26,946 nucleotides of DNA from Methanomicrobiales archaeon (GCA_012511245.1 JAAZGM010000208.1:1-26946), one strand, 5' to 3'. Positions 7,333-15,848 are shown, counted from the stretch's first letter. Program-made: numbers and translations. Notes: generated by a model not told the origin, from the letters alone.

Positions 7333-8766
7333 ATGGAAGAAGATACTGGAGCACTTCCCGGAAAAGAGAATTTTTCTGAGTGGTACAATGAGATCCTCTG
7401 GCGGGCCGAGATCATGGATGTTCGCTACCCCGTCAAGGGATTATATGTCTGGCACCCGCACGGGTTCGGCATCCGGAAGCGTGCATACGCGATACTCCGC
7501 GACCTGATGGACCGCGACCATACCGAGACGATGTTTCCCCTCCTCATCCCGAAGACCGAGTTCATGAAGGAGGCCGAACACATCAAAGGGTTCGAGGATG
7601 AGGTCTACTGGGTCACTCACGGCGGCAGGAACGAACTCGACGTGCCGCTTGCCCTCCGGCCGACGAGCGAGACCGCCATCTACCCGATGTACGCCCTCTG
7701 GATCCGGTCGCACACGGATCTGCCCCTGAAACTCTACCAGATCGTCAATACGTTCCGTTACGAGACGAAACATACCCGGCCGCTCATCCGCCTCCGGGAG
7801 ATCACGTCGTTTAAAGAGGCGCATACCGTCCACGCGACGCGGGAGGAGGCGGCAGCGCAGGTCGAGATCGCGCTCGACCTCTACCTGGAGTTCTACGAGA
7901 ACCTCCGCGTCCCGGTGATCGTGTCCCGCCGCCCGGCCTGGGACAAGTTCCCCGGCGCCGACTACACCATCGCGGTCGACACCATCATGCCTGATGGGAA
8001 GACCCTCCAGATAGGGACGGTGCACATGCTCGGCGACCACTTCTCCCGGACCTACGAGATCACCTACGAGGACGCGAACGGGGAGCGGCAGTACGCCTGC
8101 CAGACCTGCTACGGCATCTCCGAGCGGTCGATTGCGGCCGTCATCAGCATCCACGGCGACGACAAAGGGCTCGTTCTCCCGCCGGGGGTTGCGCCGGTCG
8201 AGGTCGTCATCGTCCCGATCATCGTCGGGAAACGGCGTGACGAGGTGCTTGCAGCGGCCACGGCTCTCGAAGAGGAACTCCGGTGTGCCGGGTTCATCAC
8301 GAGACTGGACAGCCGGGATATGCGCCCGGGCGCAAAATACTATCACTGGGAGATGCGTGGCGTACCGCTCCGGATCGAGGTCGGGCCGCGGGATATCGAT
8401 GCAAACACCGTCGTCGCCGTCACCCGCACGGGCAGGAAGACCACGCTCGACCGCCGGGGCGTCGTCGAAGGGATCACCTCCATCCTCGGGGAGTTCGGAG
8501 ACGAGATCTGGAAGACCGCCCGTGATGCGATGGCCGATAAGATCGTCATGGCAGATACGCTCGATGCAACCGCCGCTGCCGTGAAGAGCGGGGTTGCGGT
8601 CGTTCACTGGTGCGGTTCACAGGAATGTGCAGAAAAGATTGAGGCGGCGGTCGACGCAAGCGTCATCGGATCAGAGATCCGTTCCGACCTGATCGCCGTC
8701 TCGGACGGCCCATGCATCGCCTGCGGCGAGAAGGGCACGTCGGCGCTCGTTGCCCGGACCTACTGA
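7333..8766 (+). CDS. proS: Prolyl-tRNA synthetase (archaeal/eukaryotic type)
   Basis: 477 residues, the short archaeal-type enzyme without the bacterial editing insertion. It charges tRNA-Pro. Class II motif 2 is visible in FRYETKHTRPLIRLREITSF, with the proline-site segment RPTSETAIYPMYALWI before it. The anticodon-binding domain begins near PVEVVIVPIIVGKRRDEV, and the C-terminal zinc-containing domain ends CGSQECAEKIE...CIACGEKGTSALVARTY, with the terminal Tyr that reaches the active site in this subclass. A GAGGT site at 7319-7323 supports the ATG at 7333. It is the third gene after DUF63 and SpoIIM and may share their transcript. Confidence 0.96.
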   Translation: MEEDTGALPGKENFSEWYNEILWRAEIMDVRYPVKGLYVWHPHGFGIRKRAYAILRDLMDRDHTETMFPLLIPKTEFMKEAEHIKGFEDEVYWVTHGGRNELDVPLALRPTSETAIYPMYALWIRSHTDLPLKLYQIVNTFRYETKHTRPLIRLREITSFKEAHTVHATREEAAAQVEIALDLYLEFYENLRVPVIVSRRPAWDKFPGADYTIAVDTIMPDGKTLQIGTVHMLGDHFSRTYEITYEDANGERQYACQTCYGISERSIAAVISIHGDDKGLVLPPGVAPVEVVIVPIIVGKRRDEVLAAATALEEELRCAGFITRLDSRDMRPGAKYYHWEMRGVPLRIEVGPRDIDANTVVAVTRTGRKTTLDRRGVVEGITSILGEFGDEIWKTARDAMADKIVMADTLDATAAAVKSGVAVVHWCGSQECAEKIEAAVDASVIGSEIRSDLIAVSDGPCIACGEKGTSALVARTY

Positions 8767-8767
8767 T

Positions 8768-9223
8768 TCAGCAGGACGGGCAGGTATACGTTTTCTGGTG
8801 TTCAGCGGCTGAGATGTCACCTGATATCTCGGCCTTTCCGCCGGAGATGAATATCCGGCCGCATTTCGCACACCGTTTCGGCAGCAGCCGTTCCCAGCGG
8901 TCCATTGGAACTTCCAGAGAGAACTGCATCTTCTCTGCGTCGGCGGGACTGCACTGGGCGAGTTCCTCGTAGCGAGAGAGAACCTGCATGACCTGAAACG
9001 GATTGGCTCCTTTATTGCAGAACTGTCTGAAGACAAAGAGCTGGAAGATCATCCACCCGAGATCGGAGCGCTCTATCGTCTCCTCGTATTCGCTGCACGT
9101 TCCATCGTCTTCGTCGAGGGAATACCCGCAGAGGGGGCAGCGCCCGCCCACGAGTTCGTCCAGGTAGACCTCTTCATGGCAACTGGGACAGGTGGTGTGG
9201 GGGGTATGCATTCTGGAAGTCAT
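8768..9223 (-). CDS. Small double zinc-ribbon protein, unknown function
   Basis: 151 residues from the chosen ATG at 9223 (MTSRMHTPHTTCPSC). The same frame is open 26 codons further to 9301, but that extension is Ser/Lys-rich and unlike the rest, so I start at the internal ATG. Two zinc ribbons flank a helical middle: CPSC (C12, C15) paired with CPLC (C29, C32), and RCAKCGR near residue 118 paired with CPSC as the last four residues. The middle (LGWMIFQLFVFRQFCNKGANPFQVMQVLSRYEELAQ) is predicted helical. The ribbons suggest nucleic-acid or protein binding. It converges with proS, the stops being one base apart. I do not recognise the family. Confidence 0.7.
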   Translation of the reverse strand: MTSRMHTPHTTCPSCHEEVYLDELVGGRCPLCGYSLDEDDGTCSEYEETIERSDLGWMIFQLFVFRQFCNKGANPFQVMQVLSRYEELAQCSPADAEKMQFSLEVPMDRWERLLPKRCAKCGRIFISGGKAEISGDISAAEHQKTYTCPSC

Positions 9224-9524
9224 AGTTTTACTGGCCTCATACCTCTTACTCTCCCAAAAGACACCTGGCGCGGAGCTTCGGGTCTTCTGGAAGCATTTCA
9301 CGCAGGATGCGCGATCTCTATGATTGTCGTGAGGTTTACTACGTATTGCGCTTGGGCTGCTCTTATACGTGTCGAATGTGACGTATGGATCCGTCTGTCC
9401 AGAACGCCGGAACCCGGTGCAATCTCTCTCTCCTGCAACCCTGAATCCGTATGATTCAACCGGATTATCTCTATCAGGGCCACCAGCACAGGGTTTTTAT
9501 AGGGTGTCGTGACACTCTGCGCGC
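9224..9524. other. Intergenic region between divergent genes
   Basis: About 300 bases without a convincing gene. It holds the promoters of the zinc-ribbon protein and DUF362 genes. A short inverted repeat AATCCG...CGGATT occurs near 9443-9466. Minus-strand reading frames here have no coding-like third-position bias. I see no tRNA T-arm or other RNA-gene signature. Confidence 0.5.
9494..9501 (+). promoter_or_regulatory. TATA box for the DUF362 gene
   Basis: TTTTTATA about 25-30 bases before ATG 9525, predicting transcription start at or within a few bases of the start codon (leaderless mRNA). Confidence 0.45.
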
Positions 9525-10445
9525 ATGGCATCTCCCGCAGCATCCGAGGTCTACGTCATCGATGCAACCGATCGCTCCCGTGCTGTTGAAGCGCTCTGGC
9601 ACGAGCTTGATCTCCCTCCTCTCGATGGAAAGGCCGTCTCGGTCAAGGCAAACTTCAACAGCGACGACCCGTTTCCTGCGACGACGCACCCTGATATGCT
9701 GGCGGCGATATTCCACCGGATCCGTGATGGCGGTGCCCGGTCGATCGTGCTCGGGGAACGGAGCGGGATGGGGGAGACCGGTCTTGTGCTGAGGAACCGG
9801 GGTGCAACCGGTATAGCAGCCCGGGCGGGTGCTGAGGTGGTAGTGCTCGATTCGCTCCCGCCGGAGGGGTGGGTGGCGGTCCCGCCGGACGGCCTTCACT
9901 GGGAACGCGGGTTCCTGGTTGCCCGACTCTTTTCTGAGGCCGACGCGGTGATCCATACCTGCTGCCTCAAGACCCACCGGTTCGGCGGCAGCGTCTCCCT
10001 CTCCCTGAAGAACACGGTCGGTGCGGTCGCGGCAAAGAACCCGGAAGACGGCTACAACTACATGGCGGAGCTGCACTCGTCTCCGCACCAGCAGCGCATG
10101 ATCGCCGAGATCAACCGGTTCGTCCCCTGCGATCTCGCCGTCATGGATGCAACGGAGGGGTTCTCGACCGGAGGACCCGAACAGGGGAACCGTATCGCCC
10201 CGAACGTCATCCTCGCGAGCACCGATCGGGTCGCTCTCGACGTTGCCGGGATCGCGCTTCTCAGGCGCTACGGTTCGACGCCGGAGGTGATGCAGGGCAG
10301 GATATTCGAGATGGATACGATTGAGAGAGCCGTTGAGCTCGGTATCGGGGTTAAGTCCGGCGAGGATCTTCGGCTCGTTGCGCTCGACTCCGAGAGCAAA
10401 GAGGTCGTCGTCGATATGCGGCGGATCCTCGACGAGAGCGCGTGA
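9525..10445 (+). CDS. DUF362 domain-containing protein
   Basis: 306 residues. The core motifs of the DUF362 family are present: VSVKANFNSDDPFPATTHPDML near the N-terminus, SIVLGERSGM, the middle segment DAVIHTCCLKTHRFGGSVSLSLKNTVGAV and CDLAVMDATEGFSTGGPEQGNRIAPNVILASTDRVALDVAG. Many family members carry a C-terminal ferredoxin domain; this one has none, so it is the single-domain form. The function of the family is not firmly known; the conserved Cys, Lys, His and Asp residues suggest a redox or cofactor-linked enzyme. It converges with mntP with 3 bases between stop codons and appears monocistronic. Confidence 0.9.
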   Translation: MASPAASEVYVIDATDRSRAVEALWHELDLPPLDGKAVSVKANFNSDDPFPATTHPDMLAAIFHRIRDGGARSIVLGERSGMGETGLVLRNRGATGIAARAGAEVVVLDSLPPEGWVAVPPDGLHWERGFLVARLFSEADAVIHTCCLKTHRFGGSVSLSLKNTVGAVAAKNPEDGYNYMAELHSSPHQQRMIAEINRFVPCDLAVMDATEGFSTGGPEQGNRIAPNVILASTDRVALDVAGIALLRRYGSTPEVMQGRIFEMDTIERAVELGIGVKSGEDLRLVALDSESKEVVVDMRRILDESA

Positions 10446-10448
10446 GGG

Positions 10449-11009
10449 TCAGGAGAAGAGGTACTCAAGGAGTATCCGGGCGCCGATCGCGATGAGGATA
10501 ACACCGCCGAGGATCCCTGCCTTTCCTCCCAGGGCGCGGCCGAAGGAGTTCCCGACGAGGACGCCGGCGGCAGAGAGCACAAACGTCACCACGCCAATTA
10601 TGGCCGCAGGAAGGAGGATCGGGGCATCCAGCACGGCAAAAGTGGCCCCGACGGCGAGCGCATCGATGCTGGTTGCAACGGCAAGCAGGAGGAGGACGGA
10701 TACACTTCCGCCCGCGAACTGCACGCCCTCGCCCTCTCCCCGCACCGATTCGACGATCATCCGACCGCCGATCAGGACGAGGAGGAAGAAAGCAATCCAT
10801 GATGCATACGCCGCGGCGAACGAGGCAAGGGCTGCCCCGCCGAGCCAGCCGAGCAGCGGCATCCCCGCCTGAAACCCGCCGAAGAGCGCCCCGATGATGA
10901 GCGCCCAGCGTCCCCGCCCCTCCCGCAGCGTTGCCCCTCCGCTGATCGCGACGGCAAAAGCATCCATCGCGAGCCCGACGGCGATGAGGAGGGTTGTTAT
11001 GAACTCCAT
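10449..11009 (-). CDS. mntP: Manganese efflux pump MntP
   Basis: 186 residues with six predicted membrane helices in two repeats of three, as in the MntP family. Each repeat carries the conserved acidic motif in a helix: GLAMDAFAVAISGG near the N-terminus and ATSIDALAVGATFAVL in the second half. It exports Mn2+ from the cell. The ATG at 11009 has only GGAGC immediately before it. Upstream is the divergent amidase/deiminase gene with 99 bases between. No Mn-responsive element is recognisable. Confidence 0.92.
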   Translation of the reverse strand: MEFITTLLIAVGLAMDAFAVAISGGATLREGRGRWALIIGALFGGFQAGMPLLGWLGGAALASFAAAYASWIAFFLLVLIGGRMIVESVRGEGEGVQFAGGSVSVLLLLAVATSIDALAVGATFAVLDAPILLPAAIIGVVTFVLSAAGVLVGNSFGRALGGKAGILGGVILIAIGARILLEYLFS

Positions 11010-11064
11010 TGCTCCTGTATACGGGGGGCGCGATACCGGATAACGCTATGGCTCCGGCGGTTGG

Positions 11065-11070
11065 TATAAA
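11065..11070 (+). promoter_or_regulatory. TATA box for the AguB-AguA fusion gene
   Basis: TATAAA. Transcription would begin near 11092-11096, downstream of the first in-frame ATG (11079). This argues against that ATG and for 11109. Confidence 0.45.
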
Positions 11071-11093
11071 GCGCTGGAATGTCCTACCGATAC

Positions 11094-11099
11094 GGTGAT
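11094..11099 (+). promoter_or_regulatory. Ribosome binding site that sets the fusion-gene start
   Basis: GGTGAT, 9 bases before ATG 11109. In-frame ATGs at 11079 and 11100 are too early relative to this site and to the TATA box. Confidence 0.5.
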
Positions 11100-11108
11100 A
11101 TGATACCG

Positions 11109-13007
11109 ATGAGCACACAGAAGATCGGCCTCATCCAGACGGCGGCGACCGGCGACCTCGACCGCAACCTGGAGCACACCCTCGCTATGGCAAAACAGGC
11201 GATCGCAGAGGGTGCCCGGATCCTCTGCCTGCAGGAACTCTACCGCACGCCTTACTTCCCGCAGTACGATGGGAGGGATGCGGCACCCTGTGCCGAGACG
11301 ATCCCGGGCGCCTCGACCGATGCGTTCTCGGCGCTTGCCCGGGAGCACGGCGTCGTGATCGTCGTGCCGCTCTATGAACGGACCGAATCGGGCGACTACT
11401 ACAACACCGCCGTGGTGATCGATGCGGACGGGCGGCTCCTCCCACCCTACCGGAAGGTGCATATCCCGTTCGACCCGCTCTTCTACGAGAAGTCCTACTT
11501 CCAGCCCGGCGACCGCTACCGGGTCTACGACACCCGGTATGCCCGGATCGCCGTGCTCATCTGCTACGACCAGTGGTTCCCGGAGGCTGCAAGGGCGGTT
11601 GCGCTGCAGGGCGCGGATATCATATTCTACCCGACCGCCCTTGGCCGGATCACCGGGGCAGAACCGCCCGAGGGCGACTGGCGTGAGGCGTGGGAGACCG
11701 TCCAGCGCGGCCATGCGATCGCAAACAGCGTCCACGTCGCCGCCGTCAACCGGGTAGGCGACGAGGGCGGCATCCGGTTCTTCGGGAGTTCGTTCGTCGC
11801 CGATGCGTTCGGGAACGTCCTTGCCCGGGCGAGCAGTACCGATGAAGAGGTGCTCGTCGTGGAAGTCGACCTCTCGATGAACGAGAGCGTCCGGGAAGGG
11901 TGGGGGTTCTTCCGGAACCGGCGGCCGGAGACCTACCGGACGCTTGTCCGGCGGCTCCCGCCGGGAAAGACCCCTGCCGCCTCCGGGTATCGTATGCCCG
12001 CGGAGTGGGAGGCGCACGACGCCATATGGCTCTCCTGGCCGCATGACCGTGTGACGTTCCCCGATCTCGCCGCGGTGGAGGCGATCTACATCGATATGAT
12101 CGCAGCGCTCCGGAGGTCTGAGACCGTCAACCTCCTCGTCACCGATGAGGCGATGCGCACCCGCGTCACGGCGATGCTCGAGGAGGAAGGCGTCGGTACG
12201 GGAGGCGTGGTCTTTCACATCGTCGATTACGCCGATGTCTGGTTCCGCGACTATGGCCCGACGTTCGTGGTCAACCGGAGGTCGGGGGAGCTCGCGATGG
12301 TGAACTGGACGTTCAACGCCTGGGGGGAGAAGTACCAGGAGTTGATGGCCGATACCCGGATACCGCTCGCCATGAACGCCGATATGGCGCTTCCCGTCTT
12401 CACCCCCGGGATCGTCATGGAGGGCGGTGCGATCGACGTGAACGGGTGCGGAACGGTGATCACGACGGAGGCCTGCCTCTTGAACCCGAACAGAAACCCA
12501 CACCTCTCGCGGGAGGATATCGAGGGCTACCTTGAGGCCTACCTCGGTGCCGATCACGTCATCTGGTTAAAACAGGGGATCGCCGGCGACGATACCGACG
12601 GGCACATCGATGATATCGCCCGGTTCGTGGACGAGAGAACCGTCCTCTGCGCCGTCGAGGAGAACGAGGACGACGAGAATTACGCCGTTCTGCAGGAGAA
12701 CCTCGCGATCCTCCGTTCATCGACCGACCAGGACGGCAACCCCCTCCGGGTCATCCCGCTCCCTATGCCGGGGGCGGTCGGCGGGGAGGATCGGCTGCCG
12801 GCGAGTTACGCGAACTTCTATATCGGGAACACCGTCGTGCTGGTGCCGGTCTTCGGCCACCCGAACGACGAGGCCGCCCTCACCCGGATCCGGCAGGCCT
12901 TCCCTGACCGGGAGGTCGTCGGGATCGACTGCACGGCGATGGTCGAGGGGTTCGGCGCGATCCACTGCGTCAGCCAGCAGCAACCCCTGCCGCCGCGAGA
13001 GGGGTGA
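11109..13007 (+). CDS. Bifunctional N-carbamoylputrescine amidase / agmatine deiminase (AguB-AguA fusion)
   Basis: About 632 residues from MSTQKIGLIQ. Residues 1-280 are a nitrilase-superfamily amidase with a complete Glu-Lys-Cys triad: E43 in CLQELYRTPYF, K116 in PPYRKVHIP and C152 in VLICYDQWFPEA; the HIPFDPLFYEKSYFQPG loop is typical of N-carbamoylputrescine amidases. After a linker (KTPAASGYRMPAEW) residues 295-632 are a full agmatine deiminase (peptidyl-arginine deiminase family): WLSWPHD, YADVWFRDYGPTFV, IVMEGGAIDVNG, DTDGHIDDIARF (catalytic His 499) and FGAIHCVSQQQP (catalytic Cys 620). The two halves catalyse consecutive steps, agmatine to N-carbamoylputrescine to putrescine, releasing NH3 and then CO2 plus NH3. 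In most organisms these are two separate genes. The order is reversed relative to the pathway. It looks monocistronic and cytosolic. Confidence 0.93.
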   Translation: MSTQKIGLIQTAATGDLDRNLEHTLAMAKQAIAEGARILCLQELYRTPYFPQYDGRDAAPCAETIPGASTDAFSALAREHGVVIVVPLYERTESGDYYNTAVVIDADGRLLPPYRKVHIPFDPLFYEKSYFQPGDRYRVYDTRYARIAVLICYDQWFPEAARAVALQGADIIFYPTALGRITGAEPPEGDWREAWETVQRGHAIANSVHVAAVNRVGDEGGIRFFGSSFVADAFGNVLARASSTDEEVLVVEVDLSMNESVREGWGFFRNRRPETYRTLVRRLPPGKTPAASGYRMPAEWEAHDAIWLSWPHDRVTFPDLAAVEAIYIDMIAALRRSETVNLLVTDEAMRTRVTAMLEEEGVGTGGVVFHIVDYADVWFRDYGPTFVVNRRSGELAMVNWTFNAWGEKYQELMADTRIPLAMNADMALPVFTPGIVMEGGAIDVNGCGTVITTEACLLNPNRNPHLSREDIEGYLEAYLGADHVIWLKQGIAGDDTDGHIDDIARFVDERTVLCAVEENEDDENYAVLQENLAILRSSTDQDGNPLRVIPLPMPGAVGGEDRLPASYANFYIGNTVVLVPVFGHPNDEAALTRIRQAFPDREVVGIDCTAMVEGFGAIHCVSQQQPLPPREG

Positions 13008-13182
13008 ACTGAGGTTGCAGCGTCACCAGAGGCTCCGGTGGCTTCAACCCCTTCCCCGGGATGGGGTGCCCCACCGGCATGAGGTAGAGCACCTCCTCCG
13101 GGAGCCCGATCGCACCGATGACGACGGTGGCGAGATCGAGCGCCTCCGCCTGGAGGGCAGCCCGGCGGCATCCCCATAAGGG
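12970..13182 (-). pseudogene. Remnant of a nitroreductase-like gene (C-terminal end)
   Basis: On the minus strand this stretch reads RRAALQAEALDLATVVIGAI, then GLPEEVLYLMPVGHPIPGKG, ending at TGA 12970-12972. The pattern of an alanine-rich helix, VVIGAI and YLMPVGHP is the C-terminal signature of FMN-dependent nitroreductase/SagB-type proteins. Only about 70 residues remain; the frame is closed by a stop near 13204, there is no start and no flavin-binding N-terminal half. Its last 38 bases overlap the 3' end of the amidase/deiminase gene. It lies in the short gap between that gene and the MFS transporter, so it is most likely a decayed gene. Confidence 0.6.
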
Positions 13183-13229
13183 GTGTGGCGGTGCAGCCCC
13201 TCCCCATCACAACCTCCACCGGGCCGGAG

Positions 13230-14786
13230 TTATGGCTCCTCCGGGGGTGAAGGTGCCGAGTTCTCCTCATCCGTCGGCGGCCGCTGCTCTCTGGCCGCCC
13301 CGCTCTTCACGGACGAGAAGGGGAACTTCACGAAGTCCCGGAGACCCCCTGCGGATGAGAAGTTGCGCATATCCCGCCGAACGCCGGTGATCAGTTCGTC
13401 AAAGACCTCCTGCTCCTTTGCCTCCCCCTCCTCCTGCACCGCCGTCAGGCGATGGAGCGAGTAGAGGCCGAGGATGAAGGCGAAGAGGAAGAAGAACTCC
13501 CACCGCTGCAGATCGAGGGTGACAAAGACGAGTTCCTGCACCGGGCTCCTCCAGATCAGCGTCCAGATCAGTTCTCGATCGGCAAAGAAGTCCACGAAGA
13601 GCCCGCCGAGGATCGGGGCGACCCCTGCTGCGACGGAGTTAGCGAAGGTGCTTGCTGCAAGGTAACTGGTTGCCTGTCCTCTCGGCGCCATCTTCAAGCT
13701 GATGTTACCGGAGGCAAGTGAGACGCCCGCGAGCGATATCCCCATCAGGATGTGGATGAGGATGAGCAGCGGGTAGGTCAGGATGTAGACGCCGGGAAGC
13801 GTGACGAACATCCACGCAAAGATGGCGAGCATGAAGAGCGGGCCGCTCACGGCGAGGACGGACTTGTTGGAGTAGCGGTCGGAGACCCTGCCCCAGGACC
13901 GGTAGAATATGATGTTCATGACCTGGCTGAGGATGCTGAGGGCGACGACGAGGGATATGTCAAGGCCGATCCTCTGCAGCATGTAGACCGTGAAGAACGG
14001 TGCTGCGAGGTTGACGGCGAAGTTCCACGATCCGAGGAAGGCGATGAGGTTCCTGAAGTTCTGGTCGGTGAACGGTTTCCTGATCGCGGCGAAGAGGCCG
14101 TCTTGCCCTTCGACGACCATCCGCGGCTCGGGCGTGCGGGCAAGGAGGGTGATCCCGGCGAGGCCTGCGATGAACCCGAGGAGGAAGAGGATGGAGTAGC
14201 CGTATGCGGCGAGATCGGGGAAGGCTATCTTCCATGAGTCGATGAAGAACCCGGCGGCAAGGCTGATGACGAGCGCAAGTGCCGTCGAGAGGGTCATCCG
14301 CCGGGAGAAGAAAGCCCCGAGCCGGTCCTGCGGTATCAGGTCGCGCATCCATGAGTTCCAGCCGCAGTGGGAGAACGCCGAGAACGATGCATAGAGGGCG
14401 ATCGAGGCGATGAGCGCGATGATCCCCTGTTCCGGCGAGAGGAAGAACGGTATCAGGATGATGGGTATCCAGCAGAGCCGGGCGGCAAGCGAGGCCGCCA
14501 CGACCACGAGACGTCGCCGCCTGACCCGGTTGACGACGTAGATCGCAGGCATCTGGAGGAGCTCGGCGAGCGGCGGTATGGCGGCGAGCAGGCCGATGAC
14601 GGTGTTGGATGCCCCGAGCTGGAGGGCGAAGGCGACCAGGAATATGCCGCCGGTCAGCGTCACCATCGCCTGGGTGGCAAGCCCGTCCCGGATGACGAGT
14701 TTCAGGCCGTGAGCGACCTCTTCCTCTGTCAGACTCTCTTTTGCTTCAAAGATCGTGCGGCGTCTGTGCTCCCTCTTCTTCTTCAC
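13230..14786 (-). CDS. Major facilitator superfamily transporter
   Basis: About 518 residues from GTG 14786, chosen because GAGGTGAT lies 7 bases upstream; the frame stays open to a TTG at 14825. About twelve hydrophobic helices are visible, beginning ATQAMVTLTGGIFLVAFALQLG. The loop GWNSWMRDLIPQDRLGAFFSRRM between helices and the central RSWGRVSDRYSNKSVL (the GxxSDRxxNK-type MFS motif) identify the family. The last 75 or so residues form a charged, Pro/Glu-rich cytosolic tail. Substrate is unknown; this subgroup, with a conserved NSWMRD loop, is common in methanogens and bacteria but not characterised. Stand-alone gene. Confidence 0.85.
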   Translation of the reverse strand: MKKKREHRRRTIFEAKESLTEEEVAHGLKLVIRDGLATQAMVTLTGGIFLVAFALQLGASNTVIGLLAAIPPLAELLQMPAIYVVNRVRRRRLVVVAASLAARLCWIPIILIPFFLSPEQGIIALIASIALYASFSAFSHCGWNSWMRDLIPQDRLGAFFSRRMTLSTALALVISLAAGFFIDSWKIAFPDLAAYGYSILFLLGFIAGLAGITLLARTPEPRMVVEGQDGLFAAIRKPFTDQNFRNLIAFLGSWNFAVNLAAPFFTVYMLQRIGLDISLVVALSILSQVMNIIFYRSWGRVSDRYSNKSVLAVSGPLFMLAIFAWMFVTLPGVYILTYPLLILIHILMGISLAGVSLASGNISLKMAPRGQATSYLAASTFANSVAAGVAPILGGLFVDFFADRELIWTLIWRSPVQELVFVTLDLQRWEFFFLFAFILGLYSLHRLTAVQEEGEAKEQEVFDELITGVRRDMRNFSSAGGLRDFVKFPFSSVKSGAAREQRPPTDEENSAPSPPEEP

Positions 14787-14793
14787 TGGATCG

Positions 14794-14801
14794 ATCACCT
14801 C
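14794..14801 (-). promoter_or_regulatory. Ribosome binding site that sets the MFS start
   Basis: GAGGTGAT on minus, 7 bases before GTG 14786, favouring this start over the TTG at 14825, which lies only a few bases from the predicted transcription start. Confidence 0.5.
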
Positions 14802-14846
14802 GAAGGGTTGCCCGACGGCAGGCAATTTTTTCGAGCCTGATCATAT

Positions 14847-14853
14847 AAAAAAA
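14847..14853 (-). terminator. T7 run downstream of korAB
   Basis: Seven T residues on minus, about 120 bases beyond the KorB stop and just before the MFS gene. It could end the korAB transcript; it also overlaps the AT-rich promoter area of the MFS gene. Confidence 0.3.
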
Positions 14854-14855
14854 GG

Positions 14856-14863
14856 ATTATATT
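14856..14863 (-). promoter_or_regulatory. TATA-like box for the MFS gene
   Basis: On minus the AT-rich stretch includes AATATAAT, with a second candidate TTTATATG at 14842-14849. Both lie at a distance compatible with a short 5' leader carrying the GAGGTGAT site. Confidence 0.35.
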
Positions 14864-14975
14864 AATCTGTTTGAATAAATCGCACGGCTCTCCTGCGGCG
14901 GTGCAGGGGTGAGCATGACCTCCGGGCGGGGATGCCTGTTATCGGGGTTTGCCGTCGGAGCCTGAGATCCGGGGC

Positions 14976-15848
14976 TCACCTCCGCCCATCGACCACCTTC
15001 CTGACGAGCGCCCGCCTGTCCACCCTCCCGGCGGCGAACACCGGGAAGTGTTCCTCGTATATCGGCTTTTTCACCGAGTAGAACGTCCCGAGCGCGATGG
15101 GCGCATCCCGGTCGTAGTCCCACTCCCGGATCTTTCCAAAAGCGCTCTCAAACCCACCCGTCTCGACGTCTCCCTCCTGCAGCTCGTAGGTGTGAGCGTT
15201 GTAGTAGTCGGTCAGGTTGAAGTAGGTCGCGCAGATCTGGAGGACATCGACGAACGAGAACCCCCGGTGCATGATCGCCTCCTTGAAGAGGTCCTTAAGA
15301 TGCCGGATCTTCCCTGTGTAGCCCCGCGCTATGTACGTAGCCCCGGCGGCGAGCATCACCTCGAGCGGGTTCATCGGGTGCTCCGTGATCCCGCCGGGCG
15401 TGGAGCGGCCCCGAAACCCGGTGGGCGACGTCGGGGTATACTGTCCTGTCGTCAGCCCGTAGACCCGGTTGTCGTGGACAACGACCGTTATGTCGCTGTT
15501 CCTCTTGGCCGCGAAGATGAGGTGATCGAGCCCCTCGGCGTAGATGTCCCCATCCCCGACGTGGCAGATCACTTTCAGATCCGGGTTTGCAAGCCGTATC
15601 CCCGTTGCCGCCGGGATCGACCGTCCGTGGATGCCGTAGAGACTGTTGACGTTCAGGTAATCCACCAGTTTCCCGTGGCACCCGATCCCGCCGAGGAGGA
15701 CGAAGTTCTCGATGGGTATCCCCTCCTCCTCTGAGAGTTCGGCGATGGCCGACTTCATCATGTGCTGGATCGAGAAGTTCCCGCACCCGGGGCACCATGT
15801 GTTTGCAGCGGTGCTGATGAGGGTCCCGGCCGGTTTTGCCGGGGTCAT
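14976..15848 (-). CDS. 2-oxoacid:ferredoxin oxidoreductase, beta subunit
   Basis: 290 residues. This is the thiamine-diphosphate-binding subunit: WCPGCGNFSIQHMM (cluster and TPP contacts), GGIGCHGKLVDYL, HGRSIPAATGIRLANPDLKVI and the TPP/Mg motif VGDGDIYAEG with VVVHDNRVYGLTTGQYTPTSP following. Together with the alpha subunit it reversibly couples oxidation of a 2-oxoacid to ferredoxin reduction; in methanogens this usually runs towards carboxylation. 2-oxoglutarate is the likeliest substrate for this two-subunit type, but the sequence alone does not prove it. It overlaps the alpha-subunit gene by 4 bases and has a GGGGAGGT ribosome binding site inside that gene. Confidence 0.9.
   Translation of the reverse strand: MTPAKPAGTLISTAANTWCPGCGNFSIQHMMKSAIAELSEEEGIPIENFVLLGGIGCHGKLVDYLNVNSLYGIHGRSIPAATGIRLANPDLKVICHVGDGDIYAEGLDHLIFAAKRNSDITVVVHDNRVYGLTTGQYTPTSPTGFRGRSTPGGITEHPMNPLEVMLAAGATYIARGYTGKIRHLKDLFKEAIMHRGFSFVDVLQICATYFNLTDYYNAHTYELQEGDVETGGFESAFGKIREWDYDRDAPIALGTFYSVKKPIYEEHFPVFAAGRVDRRALVRKVVDGRR

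Noticed and set aside
7441..8607. 388-residue minus-strand open frame
   Set aside because: Antisense to proS; composition is Asp/Arg/Pro-rich and non-protein-like.
9224..9524. Possible tRNA or small RNA gene
   Set aside because: No T-arm-like GGTTCRA sequence and no cloverleaf pairing seen; only one short inverted repeat.
11046..12557. 503-residue minus-strand open frame
   Set aside because: Antisense to the AguB-AguA fusion, which has complete active sites.
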